Positions 20,886-33,402 of a stretch of 64,000 bases of DNA are shown here, in pieces (the first letter of the stretch is position 1; every line of letters starts with the position of its first letter). The position numbers and the translations under genes were made by a program. This DNA comes from Chara braunii (taxonomy: Eukaryota > Streptophyta > Charophyceae > Charales > Characeae). The stretch lies in NCBI GenBank assembly GCA_003427395.1, contig BFEA01000228.1:966230-1030229 (forward strand). Direction: 5' to 3'. The notes under the pieces are model-generated. The model saw only the letters and a program-made list of their open reading frames with translations. It was not told where the DNA came from and did not search any database.

Positions 20886-23180
20886 GTATTCTACATACCA
20901 TGAATTTCATATCGTCCTCGAGTTGAAGAGAGATTTCCTCATAGTAGATCGAAGGTTACTCCACTCATTACATACGGTCAAGGGTATCAGTCTCCTTGAT
21001 GGTTTGCACATCAACGCCCACATTAGAAACTCGCGGTTTGACTAACCAATCCTCTACATAGACTGCTTGTGAATTTTATGATATGCGTGTAATAAGAGCA
21101 ATTACGATTGAATACCTTTAAATAAGTATTAGCTTCAACAATATATCTCTATAAACTCTACCGCTCTTTTGGTGATTCTGTATGTTAAAATAATGTGATG
21201 ACTTTGTTAGAGGTTCATATGATCTTTTGAACATTCATTTCTTGCCCTTGACCATGAAAAGTTTAAAATTCATATAACTTTTATCCATGGCTATATGTAC
21301 ATTTCACTTTCCTACAGGGCGTGCACTCCACTACCAAAGTCACATTCTGTTATCATTTTAAACTCATATTTCTCATAAAATTTTGGATATGAATTTAGTT
21401 CAAATGACCTTACCCATCGGTCAACACTGAATACTCAAGTTTGGGCCTCGAACTTCACGTGGTTCACTTTCATATATATATATATATATATTTTTTATTT
21501 TTACATAATACTGAAACTCATATTGTTCGTGTTATTATAACATTGAGTCTCATGATAAATTTTCAAAGATCATTTTTTCTGTTTGATACCATTCGAGGGA
21601 TTCTACATGCTGACAGTTTGCATTGTTGCAGCAGAGACATACTAATCTGTATTTTCATGAAAACGAGATTATGACCTTTCATGTTATTAAGATTTAATAA
21701 TGACTTCGTTTTAGGTTGTCCGAATTGCACAGTACGACTCATGTATAATCAATACGGATACTCGTTATGTTTATATCACAATATGATCTAGACTCAAAAA
21801 ATTAGACGTCCATGTTGTACTGTTATCAACATTACGTATCTTGACTTGTTTGATTAATTATTTTATTTTTTAAAAACCTTTGAGATTGAGTTACTTTGTA
21901 TCATCATCACAATGGTGAAATCATAAACTCGGACGTGCCCTCTAAGGCGCGTGGTCTCTTCCATCCAAGGTAAGGGGCCTTATTTTCTTAGCGTTTACCT
22001 AATTATAAGGTAACATATATGATTGAGTTAACTTATTTATCTTCGTCATAATCAGGATAGAGAATGCTATTAAACAAAAGTAATATCTTACTAATTTGTA
22101 ACAATTTACCAATTTGATGGTGAACAGATTCATCTGACATAACTTATTTGCTAATACTCATTTTTATTTTGGTAAATCGAATAATAACACATTATATTTG
22201 TGCATTCACTCACAAGTTGACAACCTCTCTCTAAACTTTCGTTGAACATCATTCTCAGGAGAAAAAGATTCAATAATTTTGCCGTGTTTTAAAATTAGGT
22301 GGCAACGAGGTTACATGTGCAGAAAATGTTGAATAACCTTTTTTATATATATAGTTAATATTTTCTGAATATTTTAAATTGTAAAGATACTAAACATTTT
22401 TTATGCCCCTAATGTATTGAAATATTAATTGATGCTGGAGATTCTAAAAATTTGAAATGCCAAATATTATAAAAATTATTAACAAGTTATATTAATGTAA
22501 ATTTTAAAATTATAAACATCTTTAAATTCTGAAACTTTTTTTTTTCCTTTTCCTGTTTTATTTTTTTTAAGGAGATTTTTTTTCCATTTTTTCATACCAT
22601 TACTATTTCAAATTTAAAATTTTTCATATTCTTTATACATTTACTTTGAAAAATATGAAACCTAAATTAGTGAGGATGTCAAAAAATTAACATTGTTATC
22701 CCTTCTTTCTTGTTTTGCTTTTGTTGGTCGTAAGTGTTTTTCAAAATTTTAGCACCTATATAAATGTTGAATATTAGTAACCTTATTTATTGTTTTACTA
22801 TTCACTATTTAATGAAATGAATAATCATCAAAAACCGATATCTCTTTATATGATCGATAATTTTTTTTATCATTTACGTAGTGCATATATCTTCATATAG
22901 TTTGATTTTTGAAGTGGTTACAATTAGATCGAGACTTGTGAGAATGATAAATAAATATCATTTTTAAGTTTTGAGATGTTATTTCGAGTTTTTGTTAATG
23001 CATTCAACTTAACTATGATAGTGAGATCTCAATAAATATTCATGATTTTTTACCTTGCATTATAACTCAAATAATTCTCGTTTTATAGTAGTCACAAATA
23101 GTTTGTTTGTGATCAATTTCATAACTAAATAAGATTCAATTGAACACGAGGAACTTTGAATCTAACTACTTTCATAGTTT
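20886..23180. other. AT-rich intergenic DNA
   Basis: No gene recognised in about 2.3 kb apart from a short U6-like relic at 21620-21660. Small (TA)n runs lie near 21473 and 22343. Base composition is very AT-rich throughout. Confidence 0.45.
21620..21660 (-). pseudogene. U6 snRNA-like fragment
   Basis: On the minus strand, AATACAGATTAGTATGTCTC and TGCTGCAACAATG line up with the U6 central region (ATACAGAGAAGATTAGCATG then CCCCTGCGCAAGGATG) if five bases after ACAG are deleted. The match is short, so this is a weak call. Confidence 0.35.
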
Positions 23181-23268
23181 TTGTGTAACATCGTATTTGG
23201 GTTCAGTGACAAAACCAGAACGTCCACGACCAAACGCGAACGAGCGCCAAAACCCTCAAAATGTGAAA

Positions 23269-23317
<49 letters not shown>

Positions 23318-23546
23318 AAATAAAAATAATCTCAAAAAAATATAAAACATATATATGTTATGTCAAATAATAATACAAACATTTTTTGTCCGAGATATAA
23401 CCAAACTCGATTTAACAATAAAAAATTATTATTATTAATTTTTTTTTAATATGTTCGACCGAAAACGTTCAGGAGGCGTTCGGTTGAACACCCAAACATG
23501 TTCGGACATTCGCAAAAGTTCCGAACATGTTCGGTGTGCGACAGAA
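23181..23546. mobile_element. hAT-like MITE, GTAGCAC-end type, copy 3 (reverse)
   Basis: Left end TTGTGTAACATCGTATTTGG and right end GTTCGGTGTGCGACAGAA. Flanking 8-mers CATAGTTT and TATAGTTT agree at 7 of 8. The reverse shared core is at 23335-23415. A (TA)n expansion at 23273-23316 and GAACATGTTCGG palindromes lie inside. Confidence 0.75.
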
Positions 23547-23842
23547 TATAGTTTATTTTGATTTTTTAGTAACTAAATAACTCAAAACTTGTCATGTCGA
23601 CCAAAGTCACTGTGCTAAAGACTTACGTTATCAAGTTTCGTCGTGAACATGTACGAGTTAATGAATGTTTATTCTTACAGCTTTAGCAATTGTTTTTTTT
23701 GTCCTACTTTGAGCGACTTTATGTGGTGGACGTGTTAGTGAGTGTTCGATGACTGATGATCATGTGTAGTGTTTGATATGAATATTTCCTTATATACGAA
23801 GTTGTTATTCTACACAATATCGTCTTCATTTTTTGGTACAGA

Positions 23843-24290
23843 CAGGGTTCATAGTCCGTACTTACGGAGACTCTCAGGCGGACCTTCGTATGTTTGCCCA
23901 TTCGGACGCCTATCCCGGCCCCCGATAAAAAATATTTTGGGATCTAAAAAATATTTTTAATTTTTGTTTTTTTTTTTAGTTATTTATTATGTGTTGTACA
24001 TGCATATAAAATTTAAAGATATATTTTTTTAATCCAGAAAAATAATGAAACATCGCAAAAGACTGTAGTGTCAAAACGCACTCACCCACTCAGTATTTTT
24101 TATTTTTTTTTCCACTTTATTTTGGGGGCTAAATAATTTTATTATTAAAAAAAAAAATAATGAGTTTTGTATTATGTGAGATATACATCATAAATTTCAG
24201 GGCATTTTACCAAGCCAAAAAACAAAGAAAAATCGTCAATGATGGTGTTTAAAACGTGTCCACCCACACAAAAAATTTCAATAAAAATAA
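23843..24290. mobile_element. GGTTGCC-type element, right-truncated
   Basis: It starts CAGGGTTCATAGTCCGTACT. It contains two internal boxes about 180 bases apart (24055, 24234: G..TGT...AAAACG..C.CACCCAC). It then loses the core and right end. Confidence 0.55.
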
Positions 24291-25000
24291 AAAAACAGTT
24301 ATGCATATTCTTGCAGACCCTCCTATCTAGTGCAGTCACGCGACCGTTTTGTTTGAGCATCTTCATCGCTAGTGACACGAATTGTAGAAACCGTAGCGAT
24401 TATGTTTTTCATAGGCGGCATGTGGCTTGGTCCTACGAAATTGGTCACTCTTTCTCCATGAATGAATGTTGTGGAAGGCATAATTGTTTTGCACACAAAC
24501 TGAAGGTTCTCCCAACGATTCGTGGCTAGGATTTACGAAAATAATCCTTATTATATTTGTCAACAACATTGATGAAAGATGAAGATTGCGTTGCATCTCC
24601 GCCCCTTCATAATCCTCCGCCAAGAAGGGGTGCGTGGAGACCCTCCGCTCCCTCCCGCCATCAACGTGGATCCATAAGCTAAAGAGATTTATGATGGTGG
24701 GGGCTTCTAGGTATCCTCTTTGTCAAGAAGCGATTGCAGGTGGGGAGACAAATATATATATATTGTGTGGGATCCCAACACCGATATTGGACATCACCCA
24801 CCCACTCTTTACTGTTTGTTGGTGCTCGCGTCCTATAAATAATTTCATCGATGTATCATTTCCTTTCCATCCCTTATTCCCACTTGTCCGTTGTTGCAAG
24901 TTTTTTACATTGCACACCTCAGGATATGCCCTCTACAAACATCGAAAAAACGACCAGGCAAAAAAAAAAAAAAAAAAACCTCAAGAGCACTATAAAACTA
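24291..25000. other. Intergenic, no convincing gene
   Basis: A 204-codon frame at 24634-25248 exists, but its sequence is Lys-rich over a poly(A) run and runs into a repeat. I do not support it as a gene. Confidence 0.4.
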
Positions 25001-25008
25001 CGTTGTTT

Positions 25009-25400
25009 TTCAGGCGTCCGGACATCCGATTTATTCCCGGGTGCACGTCCGGGTGCCCGACTGGGCTGACCTCGGGCAGGGTTCCAGGCAGCCCCATTGC
25101 AAAAAAAAAACAAAAAACAACAACAAGAACAACAAAAGTCAAAAAATTCCACAAAAAGCATATGTTGAGTATAATGAAATACAAACAACTTTTGGTTGAG
25201 GGGCACATCAAACTTCCTCACCTAATTGGATTAAAAAAAAGAAAATAAAAAAATCACACTAAAGGATCCCCCTTGAACCCCTAATACCCCTTTTCCACCT
25301 CTTGGGAGAGCGCAAAAAGGCAAAAAAAAATAAAAAAATGCACGCTTGGGTACCCCGGGCGTCACAGCCGGGTGCCCGGCCGTGCAGGCCTGACCGCGCA
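25009..25400. mobile_element. Diverged GC-ended TIR element with shared core
   Basis: GC-rich ends with repeated CCGGGTGCCCG/GGGTGCACGTCCGG boxes (25025-25070 and 25345-25385, inverted) enclose an AT-rich middle. A diverged reverse core lies at 25150-25225 (CATATGTTGAG...ACAACTTTTGGTTGAGG). The ends are not precisely defined. Confidence 0.5.
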
Positions 25401-27090
25401 CGAAAGCCTTCCTAGCTATAAAACCCTATTCGAGGTAGTTTTCGGAGTTGGACGAATCTTTCGTCGAATCCGGTGGTTTTGCAAACTTTTTTGTTACTGA
25501 TCCAAATACGGCGAAACTCAATACAAATATACCCTAAAGCACATACACATCAGACCAAAAAAAAAAAAGTAAAAAACAAATCTGGGACGTATGACAGTTT
25601 TTGTGGAACATTCATCAAAGTTCGTCGAATTTTGAACCTTCCATTAACCGCTTTTTCTACAAAATGTCTACTATGCACACTTTTATACGCCCTTCTACAC
25701 TAGACTGCATTACCAAAACGTTATCTAAATAACAATATATTCGACCACAGTGTTGTCCAACGCATCGTTCTTGCACCCCTTGCGAGAGATACTCTCTGCC
25801 ATATTGTACATGATCGCTCAAAATATTTAATAAGAATGTAAAATTATTTATTCGACATTACAAAATTCAAGAATAATATTTTGTATAAAAAACTAGTGCA
25901 TTCCAAAAATTATCACTTTCTGTATATTCTAAAAACAATGGTTATAGCCACAATACAAAATTGTTATTTCAAGTTATGCTCTCCCTCAACAGGCAGAAAA
26001 AACTTGAAGTTTAGACCACGATTATGATGACTTAGTAGGATTGTGGTGGTTTGTAGATAAAGCTCCGTTGGGGAACATTCGTGTTGGATGGTAGCAAAGT
26101 GAGCAAGAACTGCCTATGTGGCAAATGCTTGAGTGTGGTGTTCTACGTGTGTGGAAGTGAGTTGAATGACAATACAATCATGCATGGGTGGGGTGGATAT
26201 CACGACGAGCATATATCCATTTTTCTATACCATACCATAGTCGCAGCAGTTAAGAAACTCGGCTTTTAAGGTCGAGGTCGTCGGTTCGAATCTCTGCGTG
26301 CACGGAGGAAGTACGAGGTTCATAAAGTACGAACTATATCTAGGTATGCATTATATCATAACTCTTAAAGTTCGTATCAGTCTATAATATGGAATAAAAA
26401 TCTTTTAACTCAGTTGACAATTAACTAGCTAAATTGTGAACAATCTCGTACATCGTTTGTCATAAACATAAAAAAATATATGTGTATCCCGTAGATAGGT
26501 CATTGAGATAGGTACATATATGTAATAGGTATAATAATCAGTCCAATAAAATTGTATATATATCCATCATAATTAAGTCAAACAGTGAATGTTTCAAAAA
26601 CTGTATTGTAAGCATATTCATGTACAAATACTATAAACTAACGAAGTCAACCACTTATTCCCTAATGTTCATTCCCCTCACACAACCAAAGCAGTCTGAA
26701 CTCATAATTCCTTAACTTGTTATGAAGACCATGACCTTGAGACAATGTTTTAAAAACAATTATCAAGACGAAGGACAAAAAAAAAAAAAAAAATGCTTAC
26801 AGGTTTTGATTTTTATTGTAAATATTAAACTAAGAAAGGGTTGAGTCACAAAATGATAAGTTTAAAAAAAAAAAAAAGTATTGATTTTATTGTAAATATT
26901 AAGAGCTAAGAAAGGGTTGAGTCACAAACTGATAAGTTAATATATATATATATATGCAGTTCTATTTGTGATGATATATATATATATATATATAAGTTAC
27001 CAATGAATTTGTTTAAAATACTTTCGAATCAACTGATCACCTCCATTACAATATGTACCAAGAACTAAATTTAAAACCACGTAAATAGTC
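25401..27090. other. AT-rich intergenic DNA with a tRNA-like fragment
   Basis: No protein gene. Near 26250-26310 there is a B-box-like GTCGGTTCGAATCTC preceded by CGCAGCAGTTAAGAAACTCG. It could be a tRNA remnant, but the arms do not fold well. A pair of duplicated ~60-base segments (GTATTGATTTT..AAGAAAGGGTTGAGTCACAAA) lies at 26808-26860 and 26878-26935, each next to poly(A). Confidence 0.4.
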
Positions 27091-27101
27091 AACGAAGGAA
27101 T

Positions 27102-27293
27102 TGTTCGTCTTAAGGTATGACTTTGTTCCTTAAAAGTACTTTATTGGATAACTTTAGAAACTCTTCGTTCCTTAACAGAAATTGTCCGTCTTAAGGTATG
27201 GTTTCGTTCCTTAACAGAAATTATCCGTCTTAAGGTATGGTTTTGTTCCTTAACAGAAATTGTCCGTCTTAAGGTATGGCTTCGTTCCTTCAC
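27102..27293 (+). repeat. 39-bp tandem repeat
   Basis: Units begin at 27166, 27205, 27244 and 27283 (exact 39-base period). They carry GTTCCTTAACAGAAATTGTC and CGTCTTAAGGTATGG. A diverged copy precedes at 27102-27130. Confidence 0.9.
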
Positions 27294-27329
27294 AGTATTT
27301 TATTGTCCGTCTTAAGAAACTCGTAAAAT

Positions 27330-29760
27330 CAGAACTAGCATAAATTTAGAATGAGGATCTCTTCAGTTATAGAAGTAACTTTAACGGTCTAACATAAATT
27401 ATGCGAATTAGGAAAGAGACTTCCCTAAATCAAACTATATTTGCAGACCTAAAATTTATCAAACAGATAGACTAATATTTTTGGTTTTGTAGAAATATGG
27501 ATAACATTCATTTTGCAGGTACGTGATTCCTCAAAGTTCTTGCTAAATCATATTTAAAATAATATAATAATCAAAATTTTTAACCAAAAAATCATTAAAT
27601 CTTTTGATTAAGAAATAAACACTCAAAATGTTTACTAAGTCAAAAATAAAAGTTGGCAGTTCGTCGGAAATTTAACTAACTATTCTGATTAGCAAAATAT
27701 TCGATAGTATTTCCCCTATAGAAGTGGACTCCCATAATTGGTACTGAAATAAATTTACAATAAATTGAAAGATTGAACATAAAATCAACTTTCTTTTATT
27801 TAGTAAAACTTTAGGCAACACTTCCCCTAAAGAAGTGGCTTCCCAAAATTTATATAAAAAATATGAAGATAATCTACAAGACTAATTTGCAAATTAACTA
27901 ACTTCTTTGACTTTATAAAAAGTTGTACAGACGTAAAACTTATTTAGCATATGGACTAAGTTTTTTGGTTTTGTAGAAATTTAAGCAATATTCATTTTGC
28001 ATGAAGATGGTTCCTTAAAGTTTTAGTTAAATTAATTTCAGAATAATTTAATTATTAAAATATATAATTAAAAATATGATTTTTTTTTTTTAAGTAAAGA
28101 TTTAAAAAAAATAGACACTCAAAACTTTTACTAAGTCAAAAATAAAAGAAAGCAGCTCGTCGAAATTTTAACTAACTATTTTGATTAGCAAAAATTTCGA
28201 CAGTATTTCCCCTACGGAAGTGGACTCCCATAATTGCTACTGAAAAAAAATTACAACAAATTACAGGACTAAACATGAAAGTAACTTCCTTTGATTTAAA
28301 AAAAAAAATAGGCAGCACCTCCCATAAAAAAGTAGTTTCCTAAAATTTATACCAAATATATGAATATAATCTCCAAGGTTGACTAGCAAATTAATTAACT
28401 TTTTTGATTGGATAAAAGTTTGCGTAGACCTAAAACGTATCTAGCATATAAACTAAATATTTTTGTTTTGTAGAAATTTGATAAATATGGATTTGGTTCC
28501 TTAAAGTTCTTCCTGAATTAGATTTATAATTTAAGAATGGAAACATTTGACTAAAATTATAATTAATTATTTTGATTAAGGAATAAACACTCAAAACTTT
28601 TACTAAATCAAAAATAAAAATTGGTAGTTCCTCGTAACTTTAACTTAAGCAGTAAAAAATTTTATAGTTTTTCCTATAGAGATGTGAATTTTCATAATCG
28701 CTACTAAAATAAATTTACATCAAATTGCAAGTCTAAACATAAAATTAACTTCCTTTTACTTAACAAAAATTTACGCAACATTTTCTTTAGAGAAGTGACT
28801 TATGAAGATAGACTAATGAGAAAATTAAGTAACTTATTTAATTTGATAAAAAATTGCATAGACATAAAACTTATCTGACACATAAACTGATTCTTTAAGT
28901 TTGATATAAATCTAGGCAATATTCATTTTGTAGGAAGGTAGTTTCTTAAAGGTATTGCTGAATCAGATTCAGAATAATTTCGTAATCGAAATCTTTGACG
29001 AAAAATCTAATTAACTATGTTGATTAAGAAATAAACACTCTGAACTTTTTCGAAGTCGAAAATAAATATTAAAATTTCATCGTAATTTTAACTAATCATT
29101 CAGATTATCAAATTTTTTGACAATACTTCCTTTAGGAAAGTCGACTCTCATTATTGCTACTGAAATAAATTTAAATCAAATTAAAAGACTAAATATAAAA
29201 TTAACCTATGTTACCAATTCTCCGATGGCAGGACGTCCAACCAGAACGTCTTGGCCGGACAGTAAGGGGGGTCCCGGACGTTCGGGCCCGAACAACTCCA
29301 TTTTTAGCAATTAAATGCACGAAAAAAAAAATAAAAAATTTGGGGGTGTCCTTAATTTTATTTTTTATTTTAAAATTGACAATGAATTTCGATATGATCC
29401 CAAGGCAAAAGTTGTTCAGCTTATTTTTTTTCATAACATAGTTTGTTTTCAAATTTGTTTGAGAACATTGTTTTTTTCTTTTTTTTTTGCCCTTCGGGCT
29501 CGGACAGTCTGCAAAGGGAGGATGTCCGACCGGTTGTTCGAGCAGACAACCCCGGACGGTCAGGGCGGTCCTGAACGTCCGATCAGGTAACCTAGAAATT
29601 AACTTCTTTTGATTTAACAAAACCATGGACAACACTTTCTCTAGAGGAGTGACTTCCCCAAATTTATACTAAACATGTGAAAATATTAGACTAACTAACA
29701 AATTAATTAACTCCTTTGATTTGATCAAACATTACGCAACACTTCCAAGAACTGTTTTTC
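27330..29760 (+). repeat. AT-rich satellite, ~450-510 bp units
   Basis: The phrase ACACTCAAAAC/TTTTTACTAA recurs at about 27617, 28126, 28588 and 29036. Each is followed by the same order of landmarks: GGCAGTTCGTCG, TAACTAACTATT.TGATTAG, TATTTCCCCTA..GAAGTGGACTCCC, then (C)ACTTCCCCTAAAGAAGTGGCTTCCCAAA, and ATTCATTTTGCA. Two related sub-blocks occur inside each unit, so it is a higher-order repeat. It is interrupted by a TIR element at 29206-29595. Confidence 0.8.
29206..29595. mobile_element. hAT-like MITE, GGTTACC type, with perfect 8-bp TSD
   Basis: Starts CTATGTTACC and ends GGTAACCTAG. AAATTAAC stands immediately outside both ends (29198-29205 and 29596-29603). It is inserted in the ~480-bp satellite. 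Interior: GTCCGGACG-type boxes at both ends and the shared core at 29380-29460 (GGCAAAAGTTGTTCAGCTTA, CATAACATAG). 390 bases, non-coding. Confidence 0.9.
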
Positions 29761-30160
29761 CAACATTTAACCTAATTCAAATATGAAAAGCAAAACCGTT
29801 TGACTGTAGGTCGAAATGTGATTTTGATTAACTTCTTCGTTTAGTAAAAATTTCGGCAACATTTATTCTAATGAGGTAGCTTTCGAAAATTTAAACTAAA
29901 TCAAAGGTACGTGAAATCTTCAACGTATTAAGAACATAAAAAACTAATTCATCACATCTAGTAACATTTTACTTTAGTCTCCAACACACGATGAGCATAT
30001 ATAAGACTAAGCTAATAAAATGAAACATTTCATCACTCCACAATTTATTCATATTTAAACACATACTAAATAAATGATTATTATCATGTATCTTGGATAT
30101 TCCTTACCACAATATTCACAAAAAGAAATACATGATCAAGTCCGATCTTTAAGAGAAATC
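29761..30160. other. Satellite edge, diverged
   Basis: Partly recognisable satellite sub-blocks (GGCAACATTTATTCTAATGA), then AT-rich sequence. A phrase (ACACGATGAGCATATATAAGAC) recurs in diverged form near 40910, so the same satellite family flanks 40 kb. Confidence 0.45.
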
Positions 30161-32190
30161 GTTAGTCATGCAACCATGTGAGCGACCCCTCCGTGGTTAA
30201 GGTCAACTGCCTTAATACGAAAGAAACATGTGGTCAGACGACCCTCACTACAGCCAAACTTAACCTAGAAAAAAGTAAGGTAAATCACATAACCAACTAA
30301 GTGACCCACACTGGTCAACCCGACGACTTTTAGCCTATGTAAGCAGTCGACTAAACAACTTAATTCTTCCGAAAGCAATTGATGTAAGTTATACAACCAA
30401 TAAGGCGACTCACACTGTGGTCAAGCCTGATGGCTTAACTTAAGTAATTAAACCATAATCTAACTTTTTCCTAAAATATAAAGTGTTAGTCATTCATTCA
30501 ATTGAGCGACTCCCTCTTTTGTAAAGCCTAGCGGTTCCACTTACATAATTAAGTCATGATCTAACTCTTTCCTAAAATAGAAAGTACCAATTATACAACC
30601 AATTAGGTTACCCAAATTGTCGTCAACCCCACGGGCTTCAATATAAGTTAAACATTCAATCAATCAAACCTTCGCCATAATCTATTTTTCCTAAGATATA
30701 AAATTTAAGTAATTCGGCCAACTAAGCGACTCGCACGGTAGTCAAGCTCAACAACTTAAACCTCAGAAAAACAATCAACTAGGCAAAAAGATAAAACATA
30801 TTAGTCATTGCCATAACAAAGCGATCCACACCGTGCTTAAGCTTCGTAAAAAAATCATCAGATAATCCACTATGTGATCAAGCCTGACTAATAAAACAAT
30901 ATAAGTTATGCAGCTAGTTGGACGACCACAATGTGGTTAATCTCAGGGGTTTCAACTGAAATAAACAGACAATTTAGCAATTTATTATCAAACCTAATTA
31001 TTTTAAAAAAATGAGCGAGTAAATCATCCAACCAACTGAACGACCTACACTTTGGCTAAGCCCAAAAACTTCAATCGAAATAAAAAAACAACTAGGTGAT
31101 CCGCAATGTGATTAATCCTAGTTTTTTACAATTATAATTATGTAATTTATGCAACCAACTGAGCGACCCACAATAAATAAAGCGTAGTGACTTCAATTCA
31201 AATAAAACAAGCAAATAACTAGACAATGCACCCGTTAAGTTTGACTCTTTCATAAAATTGACATAAACCGAAGGACCAACAGAGCGACTCACATGGTGGT
31301 TAAACCCGGTGGGTTCAATTAAAATAAACAAATCAATTAGATGACCCACATTATGAACAAACCTGATCTTTTGGAAAAACAAGTGTCAGCCAAACAACCG
31401 ACTGAGCGACCCTCACTGTAGTCAAGCTCGGTGCCCTCAATTCAAAATAAACAAGCATGCGATTCATACTGTGATAAAGCCTGACCCTTGAAAAAAGATG
31501 AGAAAGTCAAACAAAGAGCTAAGGGACCACTGTATCGTTAAACTTAGTGGTTAACGAGACCACTGATATTCTATATTTATATAGGTACTCAAGTTATGAA
31601 CGCATCCCTCTTAAAAACAAAACAAAACAAAATAAGGAGGACCTGGAGAAGGGTCATATTTTTTAGCATCTTCACCATTTTAAAGTTTTTTTAATCTTCA
31701 ATTTCAATATACATTTTTTTTTAACTTATAAAGTAATGAAGACGTTAAAAATTATAAACAATCCCTTCTATAAAAAAAACAAAACAGGCGAAGGCAAGGG
31801 GACCAAAATTTTTAGCATTTTCACTACTTTAGAGTTTTCAGAGTCGTCAACATCAAAATTTGTCAAGATGCTTCAAGGGATGTTCAGAAGTTTTAGTAAT
31901 GTCATCACTTCTAAGTTTTTAAAATTTTAAGCATTTATTTGTATTCACATGTATGGGGGCATTCTAAAATTTTCTGCATATTAAACATTATCAAAGCGAA
32001 AACATTCAACATTTCCAACATCTTTTAAGTCAATAAAAACCGATTTCAATCGTTTCCTCTTCAAAATTATTTTTCGTAAAAATCGAGAGAGTTTTAAAAT
32101 GAGGGGCATTAGTTTTCATTGTGATTAAACCAAGTGGTTTCAGTCAAAATAAACATGCAACTAGCGATCTCACACGGTAGTCCAGCGTAG
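30160..32190 (+). repeat. Degenerate tandem array, ~20 copies of a GAGCGACCCACAC box
   Basis: The box GAGCGACCCACACTGTGGTC plus AAGCC appears about 20 times. Positions include 30181, 30238, 30299, 30402, 30507, 30606, 30724, 30820, 30922, 31038, 31159, 31283, 31404, 31456, 31520 and 32163. Spacing clusters near 55 and 110-120. Between boxes are AAT(A)CAACCAACT and TTCAAT..AAATAAAC. A non-matching insert lies at about 31560-32110. Confidence 0.8.
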
Positions 32191-32394
32191 GCCCTTCAAA
32201 AAAGGTTAATCGTGCACGTCCAATATCTAAACTATCTAATTAAGACAAATATATTTAACGAGTCAAACACTTAGATAATACATATACAATTGACCAATCA
32301 AACTCATCAATTGAAATAAACAATAAAAAACACAATAATACAACCTAAGAATATCTCAGATGCAAATATCAAATCTCAAAAATATAACTATAAT

Positions 32395-32471
32395 CAGGGT
32401 TGCCAGCATTTGGGACAAGTCGAGCGCCCGAGCCCGAACGTTTAGCACCCCCTCTCGACCGAACGCAGATC

Positions 32472-32503
<32 letters not shown>

Positions 32504-33306
32504 NNNNNNNNNNNNNNNNNNNNNNNNNNNNNNNNNNNNNNNNNNNNNNNNNNNNNNNNNNNNNNNNNNNNNNNNNNNNNNNNNNNNNNNNNNNNNNNNN
32601 NNNNNNNNNNNNNNNNNNNNNNNNNNNNNNNNNNNNNNNNNNNNNNNNNNNNNNNNNNNNNNNNNNNNNNNNNAAAAAAAAAAAAAAAAAACCAAAAACT
32701 CTGAAAAAAATATATGTTATGCATAAGGGCAAACTAAACAACATTTGTCTTAACGTTACATCCAAATTCTTTACCAAATTTGAAATAAAAATCAAATACT
32801 AAAAATAAATAACAATAATAAAAAATATAAAAAATAAAATGAGAATGAAATTATTGAATGTGCGAGCACGTTTTTGACACTGTCATCTTTGACTGTGACA
32901 AATGCCGTGAAAATGTATATATGTGTATCCTACATAGTAGAGAATCTACAAATAAAGTTTGAAAAAATAATAATTTTTTTCATCCTCTGAAATACAGGAA
33001 AAACAAAAAGTGAAAAAAACAAAAAACAAATTGGTGAGTGGGCAATCAAGTTTTGACGCGACCATCTTTGAGGATTTTTCATTTTTGTTTGGATGAACAA
33101 AATACCTTCAAAATTAAGAGGAAGATACCTTACATCACAAGGAACTCACAAAAGAAATTTCAGAAAAACATCAAAATATTTAGGTGTCAGAATATTTTTT
33201 TGCGGGTTTCAAACCCCTTCAAGTTCAGGCCCCGTACGGGGACCCGAACGCCCGAACGTTCGGGGGTTAGCTTAGGGGTCTTCGTACGTTCGGCCTAGCA
33301 ACCTTA
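32395..33306. mobile_element. GGTTGCC-type element, near full length, with gap
   Basis: Starts CAGGGTTGCCAGC and ends GGCCTAGCAACCTTA. It carries the reverse core (32700-32790), two internal boxes (32865 and 33037: GAGCACGTTTTTGACAC / ATCAAGTTTTGACGCGACC + CATCTTTG) and a terminus with CCCGAACGTTCGGG and CGTACGG boxes. A poly(A) run and 170 unknown bases follow the left TIR. The 8-mer flanks match only 5 of 8. Confidence 0.7.
32504..32673. other. Assembly gap (170 N)
   Basis: Unknown bases bounded by poly(A) on both sides, inside the GGTTGCC-type element. Confidence 0.99.
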
Positions 33307-33402
33307 CCTATCTTGACATCTAACAATAATTGAATAAGAGGAATACAAAAAGTCCTTTGAACACCGCCATACCTTACCTATCCAGACATCTAACAATAAT
33401 TC
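33299..33402 (+). repeat. Direct repeat ACCTTACCTATC...ACATCTAACAATAATT
   Basis: Two ~32-base copies, 71 bases apart (33301-33332, 33371-33402), at the right edge of the preceding TIR element. They differ at one or two positions. Confidence 0.75.

Noticed and set aside
24634-25248. 204-codon frame
   Set aside because: It crosses a poly(A) stretch and the end of a TIR element, is Lys-rich by composition, and has no recognisable domain.
26250-26320. tRNA gene suggested by GGTTCGAATCTC
   Set aside because: The T-arm motif is present but the D arm, anticodon arm and acceptor stem do not pair, so at most a remnant.
30160-32190. CRISPR-like direct repeats with variable spacers (also 41085-42195)
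   Set aside because: Boxes are degenerate, spacers vary from about 30 to 100 bases, there are no cas genes, and the setting is plainly a spliced eukaryotic genome.
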